Source of the DNA: Daucus carota subsp. sativus
Taxonomy: Eukaryota; Streptophyta; Magnoliopsida; Apiales; Apiaceae
Assembly (NCBI RefSeq): GCF_001625215.2
Contig: NC_030385.2
Span: forward strand, 42,433,598-42,497,597
Length of the DNA stretch: 64,000 bases
Direction of reading: 5' to 3'
The notes below the pieces were generated by a model. It worked only from the letters and a program-made list of their open reading frames with translations, searched no databases and was not told the origin of the DNA. This document shows positions 1-11,887 of the stretch, in pieces. A program made the translations under genes and the position numbers. Each line of letters opens with the position of its first letter. Positions within the stretch are counted from its first letter, which is position 1.

Positions 1-93
1 CTTTGATAAAAATTGACAGGGGGGCTGTGGAGTTGTGCAGTCCAGGAAAGCACCTAAGTTTGATTGATGCATTGTCTCTTCTCTAAAACCCTG
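1..93 (-). CDS. possible coding first exon running off the left edge (partial)
   Basis: On the minus strand a pyrimidine-rich stretch ending in TTTACAG is followed by a short leader and an ATG near position 85. The reading frame then stays open to the window edge and begins MHQSNLGAFLDC, with a proline pair before the edge. The upstream minus-strand sequence is CT-rich over about 120-300, as is common in plant 5' leaders, so a leader intron ahead of this exon is plausible. I do not recognise the protein. The frame is only about 28 codons long, so chance cannot be excluded. Confidence 0.3.
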
Positions 94-120
94 TAAACAG
101 AGGAAACCTACAGTGATAAT

Positions 121-260
121 ATGAAGAGAGAGAGAGAGAGAGAGGGAGGGAGGGAGAGAGGCAGAGAGAGAAGGGGAGGGGCAGAGAGAGAGAATGTAGT
201 AGTGAGGGAGAGAGATGATTGGGATAAAACCCGGGGAGAGAGAGAGAGAGAGGGATTAGT
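121..260. repeat. GA/CT microsatellite, interrupted
   Basis: Mostly AG/GA dinucleotides with GGGA interruptions, from 121 to about 260. Small open frames on both strands here are low-complexity artefacts. Read on the minus strand it is a CT tract, as found near transcription starts and in leaders of plant genes, which fits a gene leaving the window on the left. Confidence 0.9.
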
Positions 261-299
261 TGAATTTCGTTTCTTGTTTTGGAGAGAAAAATTCAAGAA

Positions 300-3200
300 T
301 TCTCTAGAACGCTAAATACTCTCCCTTTGCTGTATACTCAATACACACACAAACAAGAAAACAGTAGAGTAGACTATTTTCAATGCCATCTCCACAACCC
401 AAATCAAGAAACACTAAACAAACCAACTTGAAATGCAAAAGGTTGAATCTTTACTAACCTTGAAAACAACCCAAAAACCAGAATTGACTCAAAATTACAC
501 CCTTCAATTTTCACTACCCTCCCCTAAATTTGCGCAGGAAAATAGAAAAAAGGGATAAGCACAGCTGTTAAAAACGCGTAGTTTCCAAAACGATCAAAGA
601 AACAAGAAACCCATAACAGAAAAAGAAGCTATGCTTACATACACAAACACAAATACATGTGATCATGTGTCAGTATGTGTTATGAGTACATGTAAATAGA
701 TAGATACAGACAGATATACATACACAAGTCACAGAAGAGTCCAATTGTTTGTTACAGTGAATATGAGACGCTCAAAATGGGGACACAATTGTATGTGATC
801 ATTGACAATTTGTCATTTAACAAATTTATTTTGGTTACAATATTTATTGAATTTCGTATCAATCACAATCAACCTTCAACGTAGCAGGATAGGATTAGGA
901 TTTTAGATTTCTTCTTACTCACTTGTTTTTCATGATTTTGATTGTTGTACGAAATATTGGTATGTGTTTTTTCATTTTATTAATGTATCGAAAATATGAG
1001 TGATTTCCTATACAAATTATTCTGTTCGATATTTTTCACGTAATTCAGAATTTTTATTTTGACAACTAAAAATTATTATTTTTAGTTATTATTTTCTAAA
1101 TAACATTATTGTTGGAATTTTTTAAGAATTTTAATATTAATTTTTGAATTAAGAAATTTAAATTATTAAAAAAAAGTCAAAAAAACTAGAGGCGGGGAAT
1201 ATTTGGATATTTAGCTATCATTGTCGATCATAAATCACAAGGGAGACAAGAGGACAGCTAAAATAAACACGTGTCAAATATTAGTACTCAAGTCACTACA
1301 TGAGACTTGGTCTTCAAAAGCCAGAAAGGATATTCTGCTCATATACCTCATCGACATATATATTTTATATATTTTGAGTGCTTCACTAAACATGCGAATA
1401 ATATCGATCTTTCAAAAAAAAAAACGTTACACACAAATTATTTTAGAGATAAATTTTTGTTAAATAATATTATAACATTTCTTGTATATATATATTAAAA
1501 ACTGTTCGACACTCATATGTTAGACTCCCATACCCACATACTTTTTGTTAAGTAAATATAACTCCAGTATATTTTAATAGTGAATTTGTACTAATCTTTA
1601 AACTTGATTTTGAACGAGTTAGAATGTTTTAGTATTTGGCTACCTTTAAATTAAGTCAATATGTACTAATATTACGGTCGACAATGTTATTAAATTAGAC
1701 TCTAAATAAACTTGAAAATTTAAAACTTGGGCAATTTGACTTTATTCAAATCTAATAAAATTTGTGGAATGGTTGCAGTAATTAATTACACGATTTTTCA
1801 GTATTTTTTTCCCTTTAAAAAAAGTGTTGCATTTTCGATATTTACATATTTAAATATAATTCAACTAAGTTTTATTTCTTCATCGCTAATCAAAGGAAGC
1901 AAAGCAGTTCGTCGATAATCAAATGAAGCAAAGTGATTACTAATGCTAAAGGTACAAGGTCAAACACACAAAATTTTAATACAAAAACTAAAGAGTGCGC
2001 AAAAAAATTGTTACACTGACCGGACCATAATAGTCCGAACTGAAAAAGTTAAGAACCGCTAAAACTGCTATCAATAAATTGGTTAAGCAGATCATGTGTT
2101 TTATAAGGGCTTGGAGTTTCTGAAATTAACTTAGCTGAAGCTGTAGCTTTGGCTGTGTTGAAATAAAAGCTGGATGCGTTTATATCATTATCAAAGTGCA
2201 GTATCATACGACATACATACATATCAAGTGCTTTGATATTTATATTCGGTGTAAAAATAAAGAGTACGCTGAAGTGGAACAGAGCAGCTGTAGAGAGAGT
2301 AACGTGAGGACTGAGGAGCTGAATCGCATTGAAAAGAAACAATACAAGTTGTAGCCTTTAGTAGCAGAAGGCTGAAGCCTATATGTGTAACAAATATGTT
2401 CTGGCTTTATCTTTTATAAGTAGGAAAAAGTGTTATTCTTTTCCTGCATCTACATGACTGTATTACACCGTATACATAATACATATACGAAACAAAGCAG
2501 GTAATATAGAATTTGCAAGCCGATTCACGTTTCCAACAATTACACCAACAATTACACCGCACCGGACAAATGGCAGTATAATCTAATAAAGTAAAATTTA
2601 GCACACTTTATTTGTAACGGCAGATGAATAAATATGAAGTATTATTTGGGGTCAATACTATCTTGCACAAAACATGCATCTGCTCATCTATTAATTTCTG
2701 GCTGAAAAATGAACACGCCACACAAATATGACATAACACATCAACATAGAGCTGTGACTGCTGGGAAAAGGCAATTACAAATTTCCAACGACGACTACTT
2801 TGAAGGAAATGTTATATCTATTGGAATAATCATGGAAACCTTAAAAGGGGCCATTCAGCCGAAAATGGGGGACACTGGATTAAAACAGATGCAGACTGCA
2901 AGTGCCAATTCTTTGCATACTTGGGATGCTACTGTGATTTAGTAGAACTGAACTGAGACTCAAAACACCATTTACTAAAAAATATGTACATAAGCATGCC
3001 CACACAGATATATATTAGTCGAGATATAGAACATTCTTTTATGTAAGCTGATATATTAATTCATTCAAAAGATTTTACATATTAATATACAGTTATAACT
3101 TAGAGGCACTGAAAAAGACCTGCCGATAGTTTGTTTCATACTCTACTCTTTACATAACAGATCTCGCGCTACAGCTCTAGTGGGCCAAACAATACTGTTA

Positions 3201-4160
3201 ATATTCTCATCTTTGTCATTTAAGGGTGATGTGTGAGTTTGATCACATGGTTTTTCATTTTGGTAAGTGTCTTGTCAGTCACGACATCTGAATCATCGTG
3301 ATCTCAAGTCAAATGACAGTTAGCAGAAAAGCTATATTATTATGAATTATGATGAAAGTGCTTCTAATAATTATAAGGGTTGTGTAACCTTGACTTGTTG
3401 CCTAGGAAGTGAAACAATTTGCAAATGATTAATGATTACTGCTATTGATAAGTGGCGAGAATTTTACAGTTACAGCCATAGTTTTTGAAGCAAAAAGAGC
3501 TACGGAATACACTAGTTAAATGAAAGAACATATGAACATACAATTATGTAAGTACCAAATACTACCAGTCTACCACAATTCAGAAATCAAAAAAAAAAAA
3601 AAGAAGATAATATATGTCCAGAGCTGGATATTAAACTTTAACACATTTATAAGAAAATAATATTTTCTAAGACGAACAGATCAGCCAGTTTGTTGTTCAA
3701 CTACACAACTTGATTTCGTAATATAATAAACATATTCAAAGACCAAGGACATTAAACTGTGTCCACTCTCATAAATGATTTTTTCTTCTCGAAGAATATA
3801 ATACATTCATCACAACAGGTAAATTCTAATTTCTTGATTTAGATAGTGCTTCTGTCATCTATCACCAAGAACTACTTTTAAAGGACACATTAGAAAGTTT
3901 AAATGTTATCAAATACTATAACATTTCAAGTAATATATTAGATTAGCAGTTCATAGTTACGAAACTGAGGGTTTGAGTCTCAACATTCCACTTGACACTA
4001 TATGACATTATATAGAATAATTATATTTGTTATTCAGGTAATCATGGTTCATTTGGCAGAATGAATATGAAAAAATGCAAAAAGTACAGAGCATTAAAAT
4101 AGTACCTCAGACTACAACAATACAACACGAAGCATAAGCCAACATGCCCCACAATAAAGT
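300..4160. other. AT-rich non-coding stretch left of ABCI11
   Basis: No open frame here has a recognisable family or convincing codon pattern. Frames at 2049-2342 (-) and 2709-2942 (+) were read and match nothing I know. The right-hand part should contain the 3' untranslated region of ABCI11, whose stop lies at 4161-4163. No clear mobile element ends were seen. Confidence 0.5.
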
Positions 4161-7100
4161 TTATAGTGGTAGAGGCTCTTCCTTGAGCATTCCACCCATA
4201 TACATATGCCATGACTGGTCAACTAGAGATGCTATTTCTCTGCACATAAAACTCCATTGTAAAACAATTGCTACATATAAATAACCAGAAACAGAGAGCA
4301 TAATGCAAGATGATTCCTTCTTTTTATTTTTGGTGACTTTTACCCTTAATATAACTCAATTATTTAATATTTGAAAAACTTTCAACAATACTCTAATAGA
4401 ATTAGCTTTGAGTATGGGCTTGTGAGGTATTGTGGGTTAGAGACACAATTTGAGACACCAACACAGCTTTACAAAACAAAGCATGTAGAAGTTTGTTTGG
4501 TTGAATTCACATGCAGCTTCTCACAAAACTACTTTCCATTTAAAAGCTTTTAGAGAAAACAACTCCCCCGTGCTTTGGGGAAATATTGCTTCTTAGGTTT
4601 TGCAGGTAGCAAGGTAGAAGTTCATGTATTAAACCTCCACAACCACATCCATTTCTCCAATTAATAGTTATGATGAATTGGAATACAACTTGAATAATCA
4701 TACAATGAGTATGACTGTATGAGAGATCTAAGATAACAACTCAATCACAAAACAATAATAATTTAAGCATTAATTAATGACCTAGTAATGCAATTATTAT
4801 GATAACAAAACTTACTTGAGATCATGGCTGACAACAAGTATGGTTACTGTTTCTTTTAGATTTTTTAAAAGCTTTACGACATCTGCACGTGCCTTCCAAT
4901 CTGATTCCAAGGTCCCAAAGAAATATGTTATTTATTTATTTTTGTCAGGAAATAGAAACATGTTATCAGTATGAGACATAGTTTTGGAAAAATGAAAGTG
5001 AGTTTTAAATTGTGCATTGCTTAGCAAAATACATAAGAAAATTAACCACATCCCAAAGTTATAATATCCTGGTTATGACCTTTTTTATGTGAGTTGTTAA
5101 ATTGTGTGTGTGTGTGTTTGTGTTAACTGACTTTGTATTATTCAGTTTCCACCGTGCGATTAAATCGGCAAATTCATTCAAATTGTTAGGATTAAAATAA
5201 TAATAGTAATAATAATAAAAATGATAATAATAATAATAACAACAACAACAACAACAACAACTCAGAGTTCAGGATTTAGGATTTATCTTCTAAATAATAA
5301 GGTTTAGAATTTGGTTTTTAGTATTTAGGGTTTAGTTTTTAGAATGGAATTTAGTATTTAACATTTAAATTGTAGGATTTAGTATTTAACTTTTAAATAA
5401 TAATGACCCCCTACATGCACAAAAAACATCATCCAATTAAAATCAGCCAACTTTTCAAAAAGTAGTTTTTAGAGTGTGACAATATGCACAAACTAGAAAT
5501 CTTTTTATTTTAAGTGAAATGAAAATATTGACTTTAATTGTGTACAAATTAGCGTATAAAATATTAGTAAGATAATTCCTATTGTAAATCAATTAAAATT
5601 ATATTATATTATTTAATACAATATATTTTTAAAAAATATCTATCCATCATACAAATTATTAAAATAAACATATATTTTCGATATATATCTGTGTTTGGCA
5701 CGGGTTATAAGCTAGTATTAGACTTTATCGAAATTTGGGGTGTTTCGAAAATAAAATGTGATATAAGACTAGTGACCATCATTTAATGTTATAGATGGAA
5801 CAGCACGCGGAAATTAGTTGGCTTTTAGAGTTATAATAGCATACCAAGACCAGCAAGAGGCTCGTCTAGCACTAATAGATCCGGAGACTGTACCTGAATA
5901 AACATACAAAGTAATCAAAAGTTAACAACCAAGTCATTATATAGATGTGAATGATTAAAAAATCTTTACTCCTTAACTATTTAAATATTTAAAGGGTTAA
6001 TGCTCTATTTCATCATTGTACTGACCCAAAACTTTCAGTTGGCCTACCGAGTCAAAAAAGTTTTCAGTCAACTAACTGCACCGTTCAAAACTTTCAAATA
6101 AACCATTCTGTTAGTCTCTGTTGAATTTTTAACAGAAACATCAGCTCCGGTCATCCCGCCTGTCGCAATCTCTGCCGGAATCTCCTACACCGTGCTCCCT
6201 CCCTCTCTAACGGTGTCCTGCCACCACCATGTCGGGTGGTTTCCTTTCCTCTGACCGTGCTGAAAACGCTCATCCATCTTCCATGGCGGCTTCTTCTCAG
6301 CACGCCAGCTCAAGGTCACAACACACCCAATACAAATATAATACACACCCAACCATTCCCCAATCTCCCTTATGCATCTTCTCCCTCCAATCTAGCTCCT
6401 TTATACTCCTTCAATTGCCACCAGAGCCGTCGCTGACGACGATCCATGTGGCCTCCGACCTCTCCTGCGGCTTAATTCGTATGCCCCGTATCACCTTCTT
6501 CACCACCCAAAACCAATTAACCCCTCAATTGCACAAAACACCACCAGAAATCAGAAGCCCCCAATTCAAACCCTAACACTAGTTTAAGAACCCTAATTTT
6601 ATTCAAATCTGGGGAAAAAATATACAAATCCGTAAAAACTAACGTTACTCGTTAAAGTCAAAGGCCTGTTTAACGGCGTTGTAATGTTTTTTAAACTTGA
6701 TCTTGTGATTGAAAATTTTTAGATACTTTGTTATTTAAATGAAAACTTTTTTGACTCGGTAGGCCAACTGAAAGTTTTAGTCGAGTAGAGTGACGAAATA
6801 GAGCATTAACCCAATATTTAAATGTGGAGGATCTTTACCACATCAAGTCTGACGTAAATTTATTATAGAAAATAAGGGTTGCAAGGATCTTACTAACTGA
6901 ATTGCTAGGGCAAGCCGACGCTTGTAGCCACCACTAAGTGACCTAGGATCTTTATCCAAAGAGATTCCGCTGAGACCAACCTAAGATTTAGTTTCACAAG
7001 ACATTGGGTAATTTTACATCAAACGATTAAACAACATATAAGCTATGTAACAGAATAGAAGTTAAACTTGGACCAAGCTAAGGCGTTAGAATACCGAAGA

Positions 7101-10100
7101 AATTGCTCGTTGTAGTCTAGAAGCAAGATGCTCTTTCAAAGGAAGGTCCGCCTTTTGTCTTGGCCACCCAAATGTGACTTCATCTAGAATATTGTCAGCA
7201 AGAAAATACCTAGAGAACACATGAATGGCATACTCTTATACCCATTTGTCCTCAATATACTTTATTGCTTTAAATCTCTAATTTTACTTTATTAAGGTTT
7301 TTCAGTTGACAAATTTAGACAGAAAATTTTACTGTGATAATTCTTGTAAATAATAGTTTGTAATTCAAATAGAATCATAATTAAGGATTGCAAATCCCAT
7401 AAAATTGTAACGCAATTCATATCAAATAATGAGATAAGAATATTAATACTGACTATTTGAAAGTCCACAAGGCCCATAATATCTAGGAAAAAAAACATAA
7501 TATCTAGGAAAAAGAACATTATAACACTGTATTAGAAATACAACTATGAAACAACTCCAAGGATCCCTAACTCATCACACACAACAGCTGCAGCAGGGGT
7601 TCAACATACATAATCATCTAATGATTGAATAAATGATAGTCAAAATAAGAGTTTAGAAAAGTATTTAAAAAAAAAAAAAAAGAGTTCAAAAAGTATTGAC
7701 ATTGAAAATTAGTTGTAAAGACTTCTGCAACTCGATCATTGCACGTTCTACTAATCACTAATCTTATTGAAATTATGTCTATATAATTTGATATCAACAT
7801 TCGTACCTCTCAGGAAACTGAAAAACGATGCCAACTCTCTCCGGAGTTGATAATATAGGAGACTGATGTGGACTACCGTCATCACGATATTTTTGGATGC
7901 AAATAGAACCCGATGTAGGTTTACTAACCCCTGCAATAAGCTGTGCGTAGAATGTTGTAATTTTGTGAGCATGACTGCATGAGTTAGAACTAGATACAAA
8001 GTCTAACAAACAACCTGCAAGAGAGTTGATTTTCCACTTCCACTTCGCCCGAAAATTAAACCAAAACTGCATCAAAACAATTAGTTATCATTTTGGCTAA
8101 AAGCATATCTAGAGTCGTCAAGCTACTTATAAAGACAGAGGAAACAAAAAATCTTAACTAGTCTGTCACCCTGAAAACTTTGAATTTAACTGATAGAGTC
8201 AGGCTGGAATGCTGATTACCTTCTCTCAGTAAGGGATAGACTAACCCCGCTCAATATGTTAGTCTGTGTTCCAGGAGGTCGATAGCTCACATCCCTTATC
8301 TCCAAATTAAACAAGATATACATTGTAAACAATTTCCATACATTCCTACATGATAATCAATGAGTGATCTTGCAACAGAATTGTGGTGGAAAAATGAGAT
8401 CCGTCATATCAAGATATTGTATAGCGACTGAAGTGTTACACACAGTTAATAAGTAAAATTCCCTTGACATTTCACATTTGACAACAAATAAAAGTCAATG
8501 AAGATCAAAATATCATGAACCAATAGATTACTTTCAAACAAGCAGACGATAAGAAGGTCGTATACTATACAAAATGCACTAAATTTTATGTATATCCCAG
8601 CATGATTACATGCAAAGCTTCAATAAGACATTAAATTACTTCTATTGACTTCAAAAGTCGTGAAATGTTAAAATTAAAAATTTAAGGAACTTGCAAAAGT
8701 TTGAGGTATCCAATGTAGGAGTTAAGAGCATCTCCAATAGTCTATTAACTCACTCTTAAATATAATATGAAATACTGGCTCTTAGTGATTTAATGTGGGT
8801 TCAACTCCGACAATACTTCTTATATTCACTCCTTATTTTGTTTTATATTATTACAAGTTATGTGCATAAAAGTACAAAGGAAAGTGGATGGAGAGAGAAT
8901 GTTTGCTTAAAAATTTATTATAAAATATAGTTAAGAATGACTATTGAGGAGAGAGAAGAGAAATTTAGTGAATTTAAGAGTGACTAGGAGCCTATTGGAG
9001 CAAGCAAAACTATCATCCTCTTCAAATTCCAATTTAAGAGTCACTATAAAGAGGCTATTGAAGATGCTCTAAGAGATTAGGGTGATATTGAATCTAGAAT
9101 ATCACAGACTCCACGAAGGCAGTCCAGCATTCAAAGTGGTAATAACTTTTGCCAAAAACTATTACTACGACATTATCATAATTTGATGCAAATATAAATA
9201 AAAATAATTTATGAGGATATTCTTAGGATTCAATATTTCTATGCAGTTTAGGAACTCTTATTAATTTTTAGCAGATACCTCTCACCTTAGGGTATCTTAT
9301 CTGATACCCCCCCCCCCCCCAAAAAATCATGCCCCCCCCCCCCCCAAACCACCACCTTCCGATTAGCATAATTTGATGTAATTAAAATTATGAACATAAT
9401 AGTTTTAATGTGGAACTCTATCTTTTCTTTAGTATATGCCATTCACATTCAACGGAACTACTTTCTAGTTAGATTTCTATTTCATGTCAAAAAAAAACAA
9501 GCCATAGATTATTATTCATGTCAAAAAAAAACAAGCCATAGATTTCTATTTCATGTCAAAAAAAACAAGCCATAGATTTCTATTTTAGTAAACTTCATCT
9601 TTTTATAAAGAGTTAATTACAGTTTGTAACCCCTAGGATTGCTCCAAACGCACTTAAGATCCTGAACTATCAAACGTAACATAATGCACCCTGAACTTTA
9701 CATTCCCGTGCAAGTTGTAACCCATAGTCACTATTCCGTCCAAATATGCCGTTAACTTTAACTGTTTGAGAGGTAACAGTGTGTATATTAGTTTCCAACA
9801 GCTACTTTACTCCCTGTGACTCCTCAAAGTTTATGTATTATATTTTGAAATTATTTCTGAACACACACAACGATGTAAAAAATATTAAAATAATTTTTAA
9901 AATATGTATTTATTTTAAAAAATTTTAATAAGTTACATCGTTTATGTAAAAATAATAATAAATTTTCAGATTCTAAATCTAGATACATATTTTAAAACTT
10001 ATTTTAATTTTTTTACATCGTTGTGTGTGTTCAGAAATAATTTCAAAATATAATACGTAATTTTTGAGGGGTCACAAGAGGTAAAGTAGCTGTTAGAAAC

Positions 10101-10815
10101 TAATATACACACTGTTACCTCTCAAACAGTTAAAGTTAACGGCATATTTGGACGGAATAGTGACTATGGGTTACAACTTGCACAGGAATGTAAAGTTCAG
10201 GGTGCATTATGTAACGTTTGATAGTTCAGGATCTTAAGTGCGTTTGGAGCAATCCTAGGGGTTACAAACTGTAATTAACTCTTTTATAAATAAGTATCAC
10301 TTGCGCAATTCATGACCATACATATGCATACAATGAATCTACAGATGCTGTACAACTGGAACCGTGTTGTAATTTAGAGCTTATTTATTATTTCCCATTC
10401 ATTATTGAAAGTTAATGTGTACACTTTTACATGACCCTCTACCATCACATTGGCACAATTTACCACAACTTGATTAGACCAAACATTATCATCATTTACA
10501 ATATAGATGAAGCAGTATATCCTTATTAAAAATATTATTTCAAAGAAAAAAATTGTGGTTGCTAGTGTCAATCAATATTAATTCATATAAGTGAGAGAAC
10601 TTACTTCGAAGCGAGAATAATCACACGAAACTTTGAGTGGGCGAGTATCTCTGAATTTGAGGCTGTGCGGAAAAAACAGACAGAACGCATAAATACATAA
10701 GCAGCAATCGAGAAATATTTGAGAGAGAAACTAGTAAATATACGAACCGAAAGAGCGGGACTGGCCTTGAATGTGTTTGTCGGAGACCAAAAGAGAGGTT
10801 TAAGTTTGACGTCAT
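4161..10815 (-). CDS. ABCI11: ABC transporter I family member 11, chloroplastic (ABCI11/NAP14)
   Basis: Stand-alone ABC ATPase of the plastid, homologous to Arabidopsis NAP14, which has been linked to chloroplast metal/iron homeostasis. Ten exons (-): 10748-10815, 10605-10662, 8220-8299, 8015-8066, 7807-7940, 7095-7209, 6894-6980, 5845-5893, 4816-4900, 4161-4239. All phases close to give 268 residues; the Arabidopsis protein is of similar length. Seen: a basic, Ser-containing N-terminus of about 40 residues suited to a transit peptide; Walker A GRSGSGKST (75-83); Q-loop Q127; signature LSGGYKRRL (184-192); Walker B LLVLDEP (204-210); D-loop AGLD; H-loop H240. No membrane segment, so it needs a separate permease partner. 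The first intron is only about 85 bp, whereas two others carry large MITEs. The start ATG is the first in frame in the transit-peptide exon; that exon boundary is the least certain part. Confidence 0.93.
5192..5261. repeat. AAT/AAC trinucleotide microsatellite
   Basis: Runs of AAT units, with AAAATG interruptions, pass into about eight AAC units within the ABCI11 intron between the exons at 4816-4900 and 5845-5893. Confidence 0.85.
5994..6812. mobile_element. Mutator-like fold-back element with 10-bp target duplication; possible Pack-MULE
   Basis: The ends are inverted: GGGTTAATGCTCTATTTC at the left and its complement at the right, with inverted similarity over about 75 bp. The element is flanked by the identical 10-mer AATATTTAAA at 5984-5993 and 6813-6822. 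Long terminal inverted repeats plus a 9-11 bp duplication are the hallmark of Mutator-like elements. It has no transposase. Its centre (about 6140-6560) is markedly richer in GC than the flanks and contains an open frame (6229-6576) with no recognised family, which could be captured host gene DNA. It fills most of the ABCI11 intron between exons 6894-6980 and 5845-5893. Confidence 0.88.
8726..9069. mobile_element. Tourist-like (PIF/Harbinger) MITE, GAGCATCTCC family, copy 1
   Basis: Terminal inverted repeats begin GAGCATCTCCAATAG and end in the near complement CTATTGAAGATGCTC. The direct trinucleotide TAA flanks both ends (8723-8725 and 9070-9072). TWA duplications are typical of PIF/Harbinger-derived MITEs. 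Length 344 bp, no coding capacity. It lies in the 2.3-kb intron of ABCI11. A second member of the family is in NDB1 at 45632-46007. Confidence 0.8.
9307..9345. repeat. paired poly-C tracts
   Basis: Two runs of about fourteen C residues (9307-9320 and 9332-9345) separated by AAAAAATCATG, inside an ABCI11 intron. Confidence 0.9.
9481..9585. repeat. three-copy tandem repeat, unit about 35 bp
   Basis: TTCATGTCAAAAAAA followed by CAAGCCATAGATT occurs three times in a row, starting near 9481, 9515 and 9550, in an ABCI11 intron. The open frame across it (9390-9575) is a by-product of the repetition. Confidence 0.85.
9610..10281. mobile_element. long fold-back (MULE-type) element, 9-bp target duplication
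   Basis: Almost the whole 672 bp is an inverted repeat. The left arm runs from GAGTTAATTACAGTTTGTAA at 9610 to about 9900, the right arm from about 9990 to 10281, and they match closely over roughly 290 bp around an AT-rich spacer. The identical 9-mer TTTTATAAA flanks it at 9601-9609 and 10282-10290. Arm length and the 9-bp duplication point to a non-autonomous Mutator-like element. It sits in the intron between ABCI11 exons 10605-10662 and 8220-8299, so the primary transcript would carry a long hairpin. Confidence 0.9.
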
Positions 10816-11128
10816 TCCACTGCCACTCTTCAATTTTAACAACGATGACCTCAAAATTACACGAGTCAAATACTTTCAAATCACCGCAAGTACACAACTA
10901 ATATTATCAATATGAGAGCAATCAGACCTTAGAAAATCGAAACTAGGAATAAATTATCGCGTGTAGTGTATATCTGTGAGATTAATCATGCATTCTCGCA
11001 TCTATTAAACAGATTTCAACAATATTGATAACATGAATCATGAATATGAGTAGTATTACGAAAATGTGATTAAATTAGGACACGGGTGAATCAATGGAGA
11101 AGCTAAATTTAGGAAAGATAGGGGTTAC

Positions 11129-11887
11129 CTCTTGCAAATGTTTGGTGGCCTCACTGTATAGTTTGCCGTGGCTGCTTCTGCAGCTCTTGCCGATGAGGGT
11201 TACGGCTTCGACGGTGTTGTGGACGGAGCGGTGGATAGAAGAAAGAGTGTTAGGGGCGGTTTGGTAATTAACTATATAGATGATATCAAATTTAATTTTT
11301 AGATATTTTATTATTAAAATATTATATTTTATAATAAATTTTCACTTATTTTATATTTTATATGTGTAAGAATTTAAAAGTTCAAATAAAAATTAAACTA
11401 AATATTTTGAAAAATAAGAAAAAATCTAATTAATCTAGTACACATAATTGAAATTTTTTTAACTGTATCGTATTTTAAAAAATTAAGGAAATTTATGAGA
11501 AAGACGCTTCATGACTTTCAGTGCCATTTTCATCGTTTGTGTTACCATTTTTATGATCATTATATATAATATTTAATTATGTTTTAAATTCTATTTTTAT
11601 TCTTCAATTAAATTATTAAATTTTTATGTGTCTAACCAAATGATTTTCCTTTGGTTAGATATTAATTAATATTTCTACATTATTTTATTTCCTCTCTATT
11701 TTGTATACATATATTCTTTCACTTTTTTTTATTATATTTACTATCTTTTTTTCATTAATTAAATTTTTATAAATATTATTTTTTTGTATATTGATTAATA
11801 TTTTGTTTGGTCTGTTTATCTATTTTTTAGGATACCTTGGAAGCGAGACTTAGGGACTTCCTTCATGGGTATTCTTTTCTCATTCAT
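11129..11887 (-). CDS. candidate small two-exon gene, unrecognised (weak)
   Basis: Two minus-strand blocks look coding against a very AT-rich background. Block a (11836-11887) starts with ATG, reads MNEKRIPMKEVPKSRFQ and ends at a GT donor. Block b (11129-11271) follows an AG acceptor, continues in the matching phase for 48 codons (it includes RSVHNTVEAVTLIGKSC) and ends in GAG before GTAACC. If that donor is used, further exons are missing; if not, the frame stops about 17 codons later. I do not recognise a family. It lies head-to-tail with ABCI11, so block b could instead be a relic of another gene. Phase agreement is the main support. Confidence 0.28.

Noticed and set aside
121-315. Arg/Glu-rich and Ser/Leu-rich frames over the GA tract
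   Set aside because: Direct translation of a microsatellite on each strand.
2049-2342. 97-codon minus-strand frame
   Set aside because: No recognised domain, weak codon pattern, AT-rich surroundings; not reported as a gene.
2709-2942. 77-codon plus-strand frame
   Set aside because: No family, no splice or promoter context; could be chance.
5262-5400. Telomere-like GGTTTAG / TTTAGGG motifs
   Set aside because: Only scattered, degenerate motifs in T-rich DNA; not an interstitial telomere array.
9481-9585. Repeat array considered as CRISPR-like
   Set aside because: Only three head-to-tail units with no variable spacers, in a plant intron.
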